DNA of 64,000 nucleotides. Source: Bryobacterales bacterium. Its GTDB lineage: Bacteria > Acidobacteriota > Terriglobia > Bryobacterales > Bryobacteraceae. How positions within the stretch are numbered: the first letter of the stretch is position 1; each line of letters begins with the position of its first letter. Below, piece by piece: positions 51,622 to 60,890 of the stretch. The stretch spans positions 47,219 to 111,218 of the forward strand of contig PLDF01000219.1 of assembly GCA_003135055.1 (NCBI GenBank). Reading direction: 5' to 3'. The notes below the pieces were generated by a model, which saw only the letters and a list, made by a program, of their open reading frames with translations, had not been told where the DNA came from and searched no databases. Made by a program: the position numbers and the translations under genes.

Positions 51622-51691
51622 CGTTTGCCAACCAGCAGCACACAATGAAGCAAGCCTCAGGTGTATACTGAACACGACCCGGGAGTCCAAA

Positions 51692-54121
51692 ATGGAAATT
51701 CCGGATGAAGTCGATGGACGCGAGGACGTGGTCGACAACGCGACGACACCGATTGGCGGCGGACGTGGCAGGCTTCCGCGCGGTTACGCGGCCTTCGCCG
51801 GGAGTTTCCGGTCTTCGCCACGGCGCAAACTTGTAGCGATCCTCCTTGCCAGCGCTGCTCTCACCCTTCCCGTTCCCGCATCGGCCCAGCAGACGGCCTC
51901 GCCAGCTTCGACTCTCTCGTCCCGCGGCTATGTCGACCCGAAACTGTGTTACGGCTGCCATGCCGCCATCTATACCGCTTACTCGCGGACCGGCATGGGC
52001 CGTTCCTTCGGCAAACCCGCTGCGGCGAACGCCATCGAAGACTACACGAAGAATAATCGCTTCTATCACGCCGCCTCGGGAACCTGGTTCGAAATGCTCG
52101 CACGCGGCGGCGAGTACTTCGAGCGGCGCTATCAGATCGGCTACGCCGGCAGGCCAACCAACGTCGATGAAACCCGCGTCGATTACTGCCTCGGCTCCGC
52201 CAATCACGCCCGCTCTTATCTGCATCGCACCAGCGACGGCAGGCTGGTGCAGTTACCGGTAACCTGGTATTCCGAAAACGGCGGCGCCTGGGCAATGTCA
52301 CCCGGGTATGACTCGCGCGAGCTGTGGTACTCTCAGCGCGGCGTTCCCTACGAGTGTCTCTTTTGTCATAACTCCTACGCCGATGTGCCCGGCGCTTTCC
52401 GCCGGCGCGGCGACGCGCAGGTCTATCCGGCCACACTCCCCGAAGGCATCGATTGCCAGCGCTGCCATGGGCCGGGCGCCAATCACATCCGGGCAGCGCA
52501 GGTGAAGGAAGCCAAGCCGGGCGATCTGCGCAGGACGATCGTCAATCCGTCGCGCTTGACCGCGGACCGCCAGCTCGAGATCTGCATGCAGTGTCACCTC
52601 GAAACCACGAGCATGAATCTGCCGGAGTCGATTACAAGATTCGACCGGGCGCCGTTTTCGTACTTGCCAGGGGAGCCCCTGGGCGCTTTCAGAATCTTCT
52701 TCGACAGGGCCCCTGGCAGCCGGCAAGATGCACCCTTCGAAATCGCGCACTCGGCGTACCGGCTGCGGGAATCGCAATGCTTTCTGCGGAGCAACGGCGC
52801 ACTGACATGCACTACCTGCCACAACCCGCACGACACTGCCCGGAGCGGGCAAGCTGCCGGCCAGTACGACGGCCAGTACGACACCGTCTGCCGCCGGTGC
52901 CATTCCGCCGCCTTCAGCCAGTTGGTCTCGAACGGAAAACATACCCAGGCTCCGGATTGCGTGGATTGCCACATGCCAAAGCGCCGCACCTCCGACGTGG
53001 TCCACGCCGTGATGACCGACCATCTGATTGAGCGGCATCGTCCGGAAGGCGATCTGCTGGCCGCGCGGCCGGAACGCGACACATCCGAAGCCGCCCAGTA
53101 CCGGGGCGAAGTGGTTCCTTACTATCCGGATCCATTGCAGAAGAATGCGGAGAACGAACTGTACGTAGCCATCGCGCAGGTCCGCGACAAAAGCAATCTG
53201 GCGGACGGAATTCCGCGCCTGACCCGGGCCATCGACGCTGCAAAGCCTCGCCGGCCGGAACCGTATTTCGAGCTGGCCGAGGCCCTGCGTGCTCAGAACC
53301 AGCGGGAAAAGGCGGTTGCGGCATACCGCGAAGCGCTGCGCCGGGATGCGGAGTATCTCGCCGCCCTGATGGGCCTCGGATCGGCGCTCGACGAAATGGG
53401 GCGTAAGGCCGAGGCGGCCGATATGCTGCGCCGCGCCACGCAATCGGCGCCATCCGACGCCCGGACATGGAACTCCCTGGGCGCGGTGGAGTTCCGGCTG
53501 GGCCATCCAAAAGAAGCGAAGGCCGCCTTTGAGAGGGCGATCGCGCTGGACGCGGAGATGCCCGAGCCCCGCAGCGGGTTGGGCCTGATCCTCGCGCAAA
53601 GCGGCGACCGCGACGGGGCTGAACGGCAATTCCGCGAGGCGATCCGGATTCTTCCGAATTATGGGAACGCCCATCGGAATCTGGGTAATCTGATGGCTGC
53701 CGCGAGGGATTTGCCGCAGGCGGCCTGGGAGCTGCGCCTTGCGGCCGATTTGCTGCCGGCGGACGCGGCGGTGCGTTTCAATTACGCGGTCACCCTGAGT
53801 GGCTTGAAAGAGTTCGCGGACGCGGAGTTACAGGTTACGGCGGCGATCCGGCTAGACAATAACTTCGCGGAAGCTCACGCGCTGCTGGGCAACTTACTCC
53901 AACGGAAAGACCGGATGGACGATGCCCGCCGGGAATACGAAACGGCCCTCCGGATTCGCCCAGATCTTGGCCGCGCGCAGTTCGATCTGGGCGCCCTGCT
54001 CGCCGGCAAAGGCGACCTGGCGGGCGCAACGCCACATCTCAGGAACGCGGCCCGATCTCCCGATCCGGCCCTCCGGGCGCTCGCGGAAGAACTGATGCAA
54101 AGGCTCGGTATCAGGCCTTGA
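51692..54121 (+). CDS. Seven-heme c-type cytochrome with C-terminal TPR array
   Basis: An 809-residue protein. An atypically long N-region (about 45 residues) precedes the hydrophobic signal segment (LVAILLASAALTLPVPASA). The cytochrome part (about 80-450) has seven CxxCH heme sites: CYGCH (86-90), CLFCH, CQRCH, CMQCH, CTTCH, CRRCH and CVDCH. Residues about 485-805 are at least eight TPR units (for example AYREALRRDAEYLAALMGLGSAL, ALRIRPDLGRAQFDLGALLAGKGDLAGA). It is probably a periplasmic electron carrier docked to partners through the TPRs. An in-frame QYDGQYD duplication lies near residue 390. Electron donor and acceptor are unknown. Confidence 0.9.
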   Translation: MEIPDEVDGREDVVDNATTPIGGGRGRLPRGYAAFAGSFRSSPRRKLVAILLASAALTLPVPASAQQTASPASTLSSRGYVDPKLCYGCHAAIYTAYSRTGMGRSFGKPAAANAIEDYTKNNRFYHAASGTWFEMLARGGEYFERRYQIGYAGRPTNVDETRVDYCLGSANHARSYLHRTSDGRLVQLPVTWYSENGGAWAMSPGYDSRELWYSQRGVPYECLFCHNSYADVPGAFRRRGDAQVYPATLPEGIDCQRCHGPGANHIRAAQVKEAKPGDLRRTIVNPSRLTADRQLEICMQCHLETTSMNLPESITRFDRAPFSYLPGEPLGAFRIFFDRAPGSRQDAPFEIAHSAYRLRESQCFLRSNGALTCTTCHNPHDTARSGQAAGQYDGQYDTVCRRCHSAAFSQLVSNGKHTQAPDCVDCHMPKRRTSDVVHAVMTDHLIERHRPEGDLLAARPERDTSEAAQYRGEVVPYYPDPLQKNAENELYVAIAQVRDKSNLADGIPRLTRAIDAAKPRRPEPYFELAEALRAQNQREKAVAAYREALRRDAEYLAALMGLGSALDEMGRKAEAADMLRRATQSAPSDARTWNSLGAVEFRLGHPKEAKAAFERAIALDAEMPEPRSGLGLILAQSGDRDGAERQFREAIRILPNYGNAHRNLGNLMAAARDLPQAAWELRLAADLLPADAAVRFNYAVTLSGLKEFADAELQVTAAIRLDNNFAEAHALLGNLLQRKDRMDDARREYETALRIRPDLGRAQFDLGALLAGKGDLAGATPHLRNAARSPDPALRALAEELMQRLGIRP

Positions 54122-54125
54122 TCCG

Positions 54126-54350
54126 GCGCGGCTGGATGCGTGGTATTACAACGGGTATTACCACGGGTATCACAACCGTCCGGAGCGGGTGACGGCGACC
54201 GCGCCGGCGACCGGCTTTCAGAAGGAGGCACACACGACTCTGCCGTACCAGATGGGCCTCGAGCAGGATGCCCTAAGTCATGTGTATCTGGGCCGTAAGG
54301 AACGGCTGACCGAAGTTAGAGGAGAGGTAGTCAAGGACATCGTCATATAG
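54126..54350 (+). other. Open 74-codon stretch, possible C-terminal fragment
   Basis: Directly after the cytochrome gene and in another frame, an uninterrupted stretch reads DAWYYNGYYHGYHNRPERV, TATAPATGFQKEAHTTLPYQ and YLGRKERLTEVRGEVVKDIVI before TAG. It has a protein-like composition but no obvious start codon. The opposite strand reads LYDDVLDYLSSNFGQPFLT, cytochrome-like. I cannot tell which, if either, is real. Confidence 0.25.
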
Positions 54351-54371
54351 CGCGGCCTGGGAAGGCCGCGC
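54350..54371. terminator. 9-bp perfect hairpin between convergent genes
   Basis: GCGCGGCCT and AGGCCGCGC around GGGA. It lies between the cytochrome gene and the oppositely oriented DUF4175 gene and could end either transcript. No T-run is present. Confidence 0.5.
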
Positions 54372-54402
54372 CGCGCATAGAAAGGCGATTGATAGGCGGC
54401 AG

Positions 54403-57400
54403 TTAGTGGCCGCCGCCGGAGAGTTTGCGGTAATACTCGGCGACCGAATCCTGATAGCCGGCGGGAACCTTGTTCGGGTCGGTGTTGCGGATGGCGCCGC
54501 CCCGGCTTTCATCGAGTTGGCGGCGCAGTTGCAATTCCAGCGCATCCACGCTGCTGACGAGCTGCTGGTGCATCTGCTCGACCAAGGCGGGATTCCCGGG
54601 GAAACGGCTGGGATCCAGTTTGCGCATTTGATCGATCAGCGACTGCAACTGTTGCCGCGCTTCGGGACTATCCTGCACTACGGCGCGAACCTGGTTGAGC
54701 AGATTCAAACCCTGGTCAATCTGGCTCTGGGTATCGGCCGGATTGGGACCCTGTTGGGGCGCCACTGCCTGACCGGAGATGCGGGTATTGCCGGTGTCAT
54801 AGGCGCCAAACCGGTTGCCATCGCGATTCCCGCCACCGGCCACATTGCCTACCGGACCGGCGACGCGGTTGCCGATCGGACCCGCTTCGCGTCCGCCGGC
54901 TTGGCCTGCCTGCCCTCCGGCTTGACCCGCCTGGCCTCCGGCTCGCTGGCCGCCGGGTTGACCGCCCTGACCGCCTTGCCCGGGCTGGCCGCCCTGTTGC
55001 CCTTGCTGGCCGTTTTGCGCTGGCTGTTGGCCGGGCTGACCGGATTGCCCGCGGCTGAGTTGCGCGTTGCGGGTGAGTTGGCCGGTTTGGGACGGTTGGC
55101 CGGATGGTTGCCCGGAACGACCGGGCTGGCCCTGTCCAGCTTGAGGGCTGGGTTGAGAGTTGGAACGTCCGCCGAGGCCGTCGAGCCGGTCGCGCAGACG
55201 GGATAGATCGTCCATGGCCCGGTTGAGCTCGGCGTCCTTCGAAGTGTGCTGAGCGCTGCCCACGGCGCGTGCCGCGTCGCCGACCTGTTGACCCAGCTTG
55301 TGCAGGTCGCTGGTGAGGCCGGTTTCGGCCGGATCGGAGAAGCTGCCGCCGCGCAGCCAATCCGAGCTGCGTTGCATGCGGGTGCCGAGATCGCTTTCGT
55401 CCATGCCATCGAGCGCGCTCCGCAACTTGCCGGAAGCCGCCGGTTGCGTGGGCGCGAGCTCGCGCGCCGCGGTGCGCAGTTGCTGGGTGAGGTGCGCCAA
55501 GTCATCGCTCACCTGTTGGCGATCGTTGACCATTTTGTCGATTTCCTGGGCGGAAGGGTTGTTCTGCGGCCGGCCAGACGTGCTAGCGGCATTTTGCTGA
55601 GCAATTAAGTCGCGCACATGATCCGCTTGCTGCTTTTGCCGGGCCGCCAATTGATCGGCCGTTTGGGCCATCGAGTTGAGGCGGCTGGCGGCGTCCTGCT
55701 GCTGCATGCCGCCAAGCAGGTCGGTGGCTTCGCGCAAGCGGTCGGCGGCGCGGCGGGAATCGGCCGCGCTGGCATTTCGGGAGACGGCGCGCTTGATGTC
55801 GTCGTTGGCCTGGCGCAAGCGATCGAGCGCCTGTTGGGCCGCCTGTTGGCGACTGTCGGCGGCCTGGTCCGCGGACTGCTGAGGATTGGCGGCGTTGGCA
55901 CGGTCCTGGCCGGCCGATTGGCTGCCGCCGCTGCCGCCGCTGCGGCCGGAGGATGAACTGCCCGCTTGCCCGCTGCCTTGGCCCGCCTGACCGCTCGATT
56001 GCCCGGAAGCTGAAGCGCTCTGGCCCTGTTGGCCTTGCTGACCCTGTTGCCCCTGCTGGCCCTGTTGCCCTTGCTGGCCCTGCTTGCCATTTTGAGCCAA
56101 CTGCTGCTCCATCTGTTGCTGGAGCTGCTGGGCCTCGCGTTGCAACATCTCCTGTTGCCATTTTTGCTCGGCGGTCTGGACGCCATTGCGTTGCTGCTGG
56201 GCCAGATTCTCCTCGCGCTTGGCCAGTTCGTCGAGCTTTTTCAGCGCATCGTCGATTTCCTGCGCCTTTTGCTCCTCGGTAGTAGCCGCGCTTTTCTGGG
56301 TCTCGTATTGATTCTTCTCGGTGTCGAGCTCGAGATCGAAGAGGGCCGCCAAATCGCGCGCCGCGCCGCCTCCACCGCCGCCTCCACCTCCGCCGCGCTG
56401 TCCGAACGCAACCTCAATTTGCCGGAAAGTGGCTTCGGCGCGCAGCAGGAATTGCAGCGCCTTCTGCTCGTTGGGAATGGCTTCTTTCCACTTCTCCTGC
56501 TGCAATTGTTGCGCGGCCGGCGCCATGGCGTTGGAGGCGGCCGTCATATCCTTCTGGAAGTCGCTGATGGCCTGCACTTCATCGGTCAACTCGCGGGCCT
56601 GCAAGCGGCCGGAAAGCGAGACGGCCTGATCGTGCAAGGTAGCTTGGGATTGGGTGAGCAGCTTGGCGATGTCGGCGGCTTGCTGTTTGGTGGAGTTCTT
56701 GTCCGATTCTTGCCTGAAAGTGGCGGATATGATCTCTTTTTCCCGCTGCGAGATCTGCGCGGGATCGTTGCCTCCCCTGCCGCCGCCCCCGCCACCACCG
56801 CCGCCACCCGACTGTTGCGATTGCGAAAATTCGCGCTCAAACGGCTCGGCCTGGATGAACATCATATCGGTGTGAGCTTCGGCGTTGCCGTCCTTGGCGG
56901 TGGCGTAGACGCTAACCAGATCGCCCGGAACCAGCTTGAAATCCTCCAGTGCGAGCGTGGTCGAGCCGTCGGCTTGTCTTTTGCCTTTTTGCTGGAGCAG
57001 ATCCACGGTGGTCTCCGGGCCGCCGTTGACCGAATAATGCAGCGCGACGCCGTTGAGGCCGTACTCATCGTCGGCTTTGGCGGAAACCGTTACCTCTTCG
57101 ATGGGGCTGGCGCGGTAGTCGCCCCGGCCGGGACGCACCAATGCAATCTGCGGCGGGTTGGCTTTGCGGGCTTCGATGAAAAAATCTTCGCTGACGCGAA
57201 CGGGCTGGCCATCTTCAACGCCCGCGACGTGGTAGACGCCGTCCTTATCCATCTTGACGGCGCCGCGATAGACGTTATTCCGGACGCCGGTGAGCTGGAT
57301 CTGCTGTCCGTTGTCGAGCTGGATCTGGCCGCCCGGAAGTGGGCGGTCGGTGGAGACCTCGAGTTCGGCCTCGGTCCCGGTGACGGCGCGCAGATCACCG

Positions 57401-58302
57401 CCGCGCTCCTCCACTTCGGACTTCATGCCGGTCCAGGCGGGGTAATGGTAGGTGACGCGAATCTGCTTCACGGCGGGCAAATCGGTGACGTGAATGTTAA
57501 AGTGCTTCGACGTCATGGCTCCGGCGGTGACATAGTATTCGACGTTCTCGGGCAAACCGGCAAATAGAAACTGATAGCCGCCCGCGAAACTGCCGGACGC
57601 CTCGGGCTGCATCGCAATCTCTTCCCACTTGGAGGAGCTCTGAAAGCGGGCATACAACTTGACGCTGGGCGACCGCAGGCCGATGGGGAGCGCCGAAACC
57701 TTCTGGTCGGCGTGGCGGCGCACGACGGCGTCGCCGGGAGTCACGCGCAGGTCGTAGAGCGCGGGCTTGCCGGTATGAGGACCGGTCCAAAGCAGCGAGG
57801 CGCCATAACCGAGAAAACCGGGTCCGGCCGCGATCATCCAGAGCAGGATGGCGAAGGCTCCGACGCCGGCGCCCAGCGAGCTCCAAAGGCGGAAGTCGGT
57901 GACCATTTGCCTGGGCTCGGCGGTCTGTGCGACTTCGAGGGTGTCCCCGGCTAAAAGGTCGATAAAAGGATCCTGACCGTCGCGCTCGGTGAAGGTGGTG
58001 AGGCGCTGCTGGAATTGCGGGAAGGTGGCTTCGGCGGTTCCGACCGCGCGGCGGCGGGTGAGGCGGCGCAAGGGCAGCGCCAACCCGATTGCAGCGGCAA
58101 TGGCCAGGACCAGGATCAATCCGAAGCGAGCGGCGGTCACGCTTCCATGCGAAAAGGCGAGCGCATTGGCTATAGCGACCAGCAACACCGTCGCCACCAA
58201 AGCGCTGCCGGTGAGAATGGCCAGGCCGCGCAGCACAGCGCTCCAACGCAGACGCTGTTCCAGTTGCGCAATGTAGGCGTGAAGCTGTTCGCGGACACTC
58301 AT
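54403..58302 (-). CDS. Giant DUF4175-family membrane protein with low-complexity C-terminus
   Basis: A 1299-residue protein from ATG 58302, with GGAGG 7 bases upstream. Three membrane helices (about 22-48, 57-80, 138-165) are followed by a large beta-rich periplasmic region (about 180-480) and then a long, mostly disordered or helical Gln/Gly/Ala/Ser-rich part. That part has two poly-Gly runs (about 483-493, 630-640), a GQQ repeat near 745 and many Gln-Gly-Gly stretches, interspersed with coiled-coil-like segments. The last 50 residues return to order (VAEYYRKLSGGGH). This is the DUF4175 layout. The gene family often occurs beside MoxR/DUF58 genes; none is visible here. Role unknown. Confidence 0.88.
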   Translation of the reverse strand: MSVREQLHAYIAQLEQRLRWSAVLRGLAILTGSALVATVLLVAIANALAFSHGSVTAARFGLILVLAIAAAIGLALPLRRLTRRRAVGTAEATFPQFQQRLTTFTERDGQDPFIDLLAGDTLEVAQTAEPRQMVTDFRLWSSLGAGVGAFAILLWMIAAGPGFLGYGASLLWTGPHTGKPALYDLRVTPGDAVVRRHADQKVSALPIGLRSPSVKLYARFQSSSKWEEIAMQPEASGSFAGGYQFLFAGLPENVEYYVTAGAMTSKHFNIHVTDLPAVKQIRVTYHYPAWTGMKSEVEERGGDLRAVTGTEAELEVSTDRPLPGGQIQLDNGQQIQLTGVRNNVYRGAVKMDKDGVYHVAGVEDGQPVRVSEDFFIEARKANPPQIALVRPGRGDYRASPIEEVTVSAKADDEYGLNGVALHYSVNGGPETTVDLLQQKGKRQADGSTTLALEDFKLVPGDLVSVYATAKDGNAEAHTDMMFIQAEPFEREFSQSQQSGGGGGGGGGGRGGNDPAQISQREKEIISATFRQESDKNSTKQQAADIAKLLTQSQATLHDQAVSLSGRLQARELTDEVQAISDFQKDMTAASNAMAPAAQQLQQEKWKEAIPNEQKALQFLLRAEATFRQIEVAFGQRGGGGGGGGGGAARDLAALFDLELDTEKNQYETQKSAATTEEQKAQEIDDALKKLDELAKREENLAQQQRNGVQTAEQKWQQEMLQREAQQLQQQMEQQLAQNGKQGQQGQQGQQGQQGQQGQQGQSASASGQSSGQAGQGSGQAGSSSSGRSGGSGGSQSAGQDRANAANPQQSADQAADSRQQAAQQALDRLRQANDDIKRAVSRNASAADSRRAADRLREATDLLGGMQQQDAASRLNSMAQTADQLAARQKQQADHVRDLIAQQNAASTSGRPQNNPSAQEIDKMVNDRQQVSDDLAHLTQQLRTAARELAPTQPAASGKLRSALDGMDESDLGTRMQRSSDWLRGGSFSDPAETGLTSDLHKLGQQVGDAARAVGSAQHTSKDAELNRAMDDLSRLRDRLDGLGGRSNSQPSPQAGQGQPGRSGQPSGQPSQTGQLTRNAQLSRGQSGQPGQQPAQNGQQGQQGGQPGQGGQGGQPGGQRAGGQAGQAGGQAGQAGGREAGPIGNRVAGPVGNVAGGGNRDGNRFGAYDTGNTRISGQAVAPQQGPNPADTQSQIDQGLNLLNQVRAVVQDSPEARQQLQSLIDQMRKLDPSRFPGNPALVEQMHQQLVSSVDALELQLRRQLDESRGGAIRNTDPNKVPAGYQDSVAEYYRKLSGGGH

Positions 58303-58464
58303 GGAACCTCCAACGGCGTGGCCACCGTTAATAGCTAGCTAAAGCATATCGCACTGGCGGTGGCGGCGGGCTGCCTAGGCGCGGCTGAACATTTTCGGAG
58401 CGGCTTGGGAAAATCTTCGGAAGCTCGGGCAGTGCCTGGAAGTTTGATTACAGGGCCCGGTTGA

Positions 58465-59196
58465 TTACCGATCGGATGAGGATTTCTTGAAGATAGCCTG
58501 CAGGGCGGCATCGATCGCTTCCATCGGAGTTGGGAAGCGATCTCGCTGGGCGTGCGCGGCCCCTGCGGCGGGGTTTGCCGGGGCGTCCCGGCTGGCAGGC
58601 GGCGGGTTTTGCGGAGTTTGACGGAACGAAACCAAATTCGCGGAGCTGGTTGTGGATTGTTGGGGTTGCGGGGCGCCGGCCGGTGTGGGGAGGGGCTTCT
58701 GCGCCACGGCATCGAGGTTGCCAGGCGAAAGCGCCTGCCCCACTTTGGCTTGTAACTCTTTGAGGATGCGGTGATAGGTGCGCTCGCAGGAATTGACCAC
58801 CCGTTGGAGGCGATCGAAGGTGGAGGAATTGGTGGCGAATGCGTCGCCGGAAGTGCAGGTCAAGGTGACTTCGATATTTTTTACCACGAAGGTGTTGTAG
58901 GCGCGCTGCCACAGGCCGGCTTCGACGCGGCGCATGCGGCGGAGGCGCCATTCGTTGTGAACCAGAGTATCGACGAGGAGGCTGTCATTGGGATTGGCGG
59001 GGCTGTGATGTTCGTGGTATTCGGCGGATAGCTCCGCGAGATCTTCGGCGGTTTCATCGAACATGAGCGTCTGAACGGCGAAGATGCCGTGCTTCAAGGC
59101 GTTGAAACGGGATACGGCTTTGCCCTGGGCGGTGCGCGGACCGGTGTTTCTTTGTGAATTCAGGCGATTCGCTGCGATTTGTTTAGCGGTTGCCAT
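58465..59196 (-). CDS. Protein with RNTGPRT..GK..NALKHG motif, unknown function
   Basis: A 243-residue protein. The N-terminus carries a motif frequent in Acidobacteria and Planctomycetes: ANRLNSQRNTGPRTAQGKA, VSRFNALKHGIF. A helical domain follows (about 50-150, NEWRLRRMRRVEAGLWQRAYN). The last 90 residues are Pro/Ala/Gln-rich and probably disordered. The function of this family is not known to me; the basic N-terminus would suit nucleic-acid binding. It stands alone; 58303-58464 upstream of DUF4175 holds no other gene. Confidence 0.7.
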   Translation of the reverse strand: MATAKQIAANRLNSQRNTGPRTAQGKAVSRFNALKHGIFAVQTLMFDETAEDLAELSAEYHEHHSPANPNDSLLVDTLVHNEWRLRRMRRVEAGLWQRAYNTFVVKNIEVTLTCTSGDAFATNSSTFDRLQRVVNSCERTYHRILKELQAKVGQALSPGNLDAVAQKPLPTPAGAPQPQQSTTSSANLVSFRQTPQNPPPASRDAPANPAAGAAHAQRDRFPTPMEAIDAALQAIFKKSSSDR

Positions 59197-59761
59197 AAGA
59201 CCTCGATTTGAGGCTAGCAGACGTTATTGCGGCTACAGGGCGCGGAAGGGCTTAAGCGCTTTAGAAAGGCCTGAAAATAAAGTTGAAATCGTGTGATCGT
59301 GCTTTTTGGGAGCGCGGAATTCGTAGGAAAAGAGGGTTGGCCGCGGATAACGACAGATCGGATCGGCGGCTCGGGCCCGCTTGTGTCTCAGGCCGTGGAC
59401 AGGTGGGAGTGAGGTGGGTGCGGGGACCCGAAGCGCAGGTTGATGCTGCCATGAGAGTGGGCTGAAGGCGCGTTTGGCGGTGCTAATTCGGCGGGATTCC
59501 GGATCCGGACTTTCTCCCGGCTTGAGGACCGCGGTGGACTGGCGCGCTTCTGTGGATGAGAGCGTTTTCGAACAAGTGTGCGGGGCGAGGCGGATTATCG
59601 GAGCTAAGCCCGACTTGTGGGGACTGACCCGACCAACTTCCGGGAGCGGCGTTTCACGGGAGGGGATCCGTCAGCGCCGGTGCGCGCGGGCTGCGCTCGG
59701 GCCGGATCATTGTACGAGTGCGCGTGATCCAGGAGTTGGCTGATTATTTCGGCTAAAATCC
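59197..59761. other. Spacer without a supported gene
   Basis: Both strands show only short frames with no recognisable domain. A TATTAT sequence at 59763-59768, eight bases before the next ATG, could be a -10 box for a leaderless transcript. Confidence 0.4.
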
Positions 59762-59775
59762 GATATTATTGCCTT

Positions 59776-60564
59776 ATGCCACTGGCCATCGGCACGCGCT
59801 CACCGCGACTTGCCTCATCTCGAGCGCATTACCCTGATCCTGTGAAGCTTCTGGCTGCCCTCGGACTAGCCTTCCTGAGCACCCTCGCCGCTCAGGCGCC
59901 AATCGTGGGGAAGCTCGTGACGGTCGAGGGGACCATCTCCGTAGAAGGAGTCCAGTTGCCACCGGGGTATTTGCGAGTCGTGCTGGACCCTCTGGGCTCG
60001 GGGAACGAGTTGTCCGCCGAGGTACGCAGCAACGGAACTTACACGATCGGCTCAGTCGCTCCCGGCCACTGGCGCGTGTCTGCCTCAGGGGCCTTTATCA
60101 AGTCGGTTACACGCGGCGAGCGTGAGTACTCAGCGGCCGATGTCGAGATTGGCGACCAGGCGGGACCTCCTTTCAAGATTGTGGCCAGCACGAATTTCGC
60201 GTCGTTGAGGGTGACGGCTCCCGCTGAACCTCGGTCCACGGAAGGGATTCTTTTCTTCTTTTGGATCGGCGGAGGTCCGGATGGCCCAATGTTTCCGGTC
60301 GTCCCTGACCACAGCGACAGGATGATCGACGGTGGGACGATAGGGTTGCCTCCCGGCAGCCATCTTGTCTGCGCCTTTGTGGGCGTTCAGCCTTGGATGA
60401 CCCCGCAAAGTTCGTTGGACTTTAGCGCGCTGCGCCCAGCGCTCGAAAGCCATTGCCAGACCATCCAGCTTGTCGAAGGCGAGCGAGCCACTATATCGGC
60501 GATACAAGCGCCGTTCATTTCCGCTGACGAACTCAAGCGCTTGAGGGAAAAACTAGAACAGTAA
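59776..60564 (+). CDS. Exported protein with carboxypeptidase-regulatory-like domain
   Basis: A 262-residue protein from ATG 59776; GTG 59842 is an alternative that begins right at the hydrophobic signal segment (VKLLAALGLAFLSTLAAQA). Residues about 45-125 form a prealbumin-like beta domain of the carboxypeptidase-regulatory type (VEGTISVEGVQLPPGYLRVVLDP, NGTYTIGSVAPGHWRVS). The rest (LRVTAPAEPRSTEGILFFFW, GLPPGSHLVCAFVGV) is also beta-rich. Such domains act as scaffolds on exported proteins. No enzyme motif is present. A leaderless start is suggested by TATTAT 8 bp upstream. The next 326 bp to 60890 show no separate gene. Confidence 0.72.
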   Translation: MPLAIGTRSPRLASSRAHYPDPVKLLAALGLAFLSTLAAQAPIVGKLVTVEGTISVEGVQLPPGYLRVVLDPLGSGNELSAEVRSNGTYTIGSVAPGHWRVSASGAFIKSVTRGEREYSAADVEIGDQAGPPFKIVASTNFASLRVTAPAEPRSTEGILFFFWIGGGPDGPMFPVVPDHSDRMIDGGTIGLPPGSHLVCAFVGVQPWMTPQSSLDFSALRPALESHCQTIQLVEGERATISAIQAPFISADELKRLREKLEQ

Positions 60565-60890
60565 TTGCCAGCGGCAATTGTGAAGCGCGACGAAGCAATC
60601 CGTATCCGTGGCTAACGACACTGCCACTACAACGCAACGGATGATTGTGTCCGGATGGCCGGCGATCCGTACAGAGGTCGAGCAGCGCAGTATCCGCTAG
60701 TGCATTCTCCGAGTGGCGCGTGACACGCCCGCAGCAGTCGGCCAGATGCTCAAATCAAAGAGTTGACAACACGTCCAAGTGGAACAAGTGCCTTCCGGCT
60801 GCAGGTCTGGGAGTCGTGTGGAAATTCCGCGCAAAGATGTCACACTTTGATTGGGCGAATGTCTTTTCATTGACTGTGGTGGCCGTACGA

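Noticed and set aside
55960..56110. Regular short repeats that could suggest a CRISPR array
   Set aside because: They are in-frame Gln-Gln-Gly codon repeats inside DUF4175 without spacers. The same applies to the Asn-Tyr-Pro-Asn-Gly-Gly repeats at 8185-8262.
56029..57567. 512-codon plus-strand frame inside the DUF4175 gene
   Set aside because: The Leu/Ala-rich translation is the complement of Gln/Gly-rich codons; it has no independent start signal.
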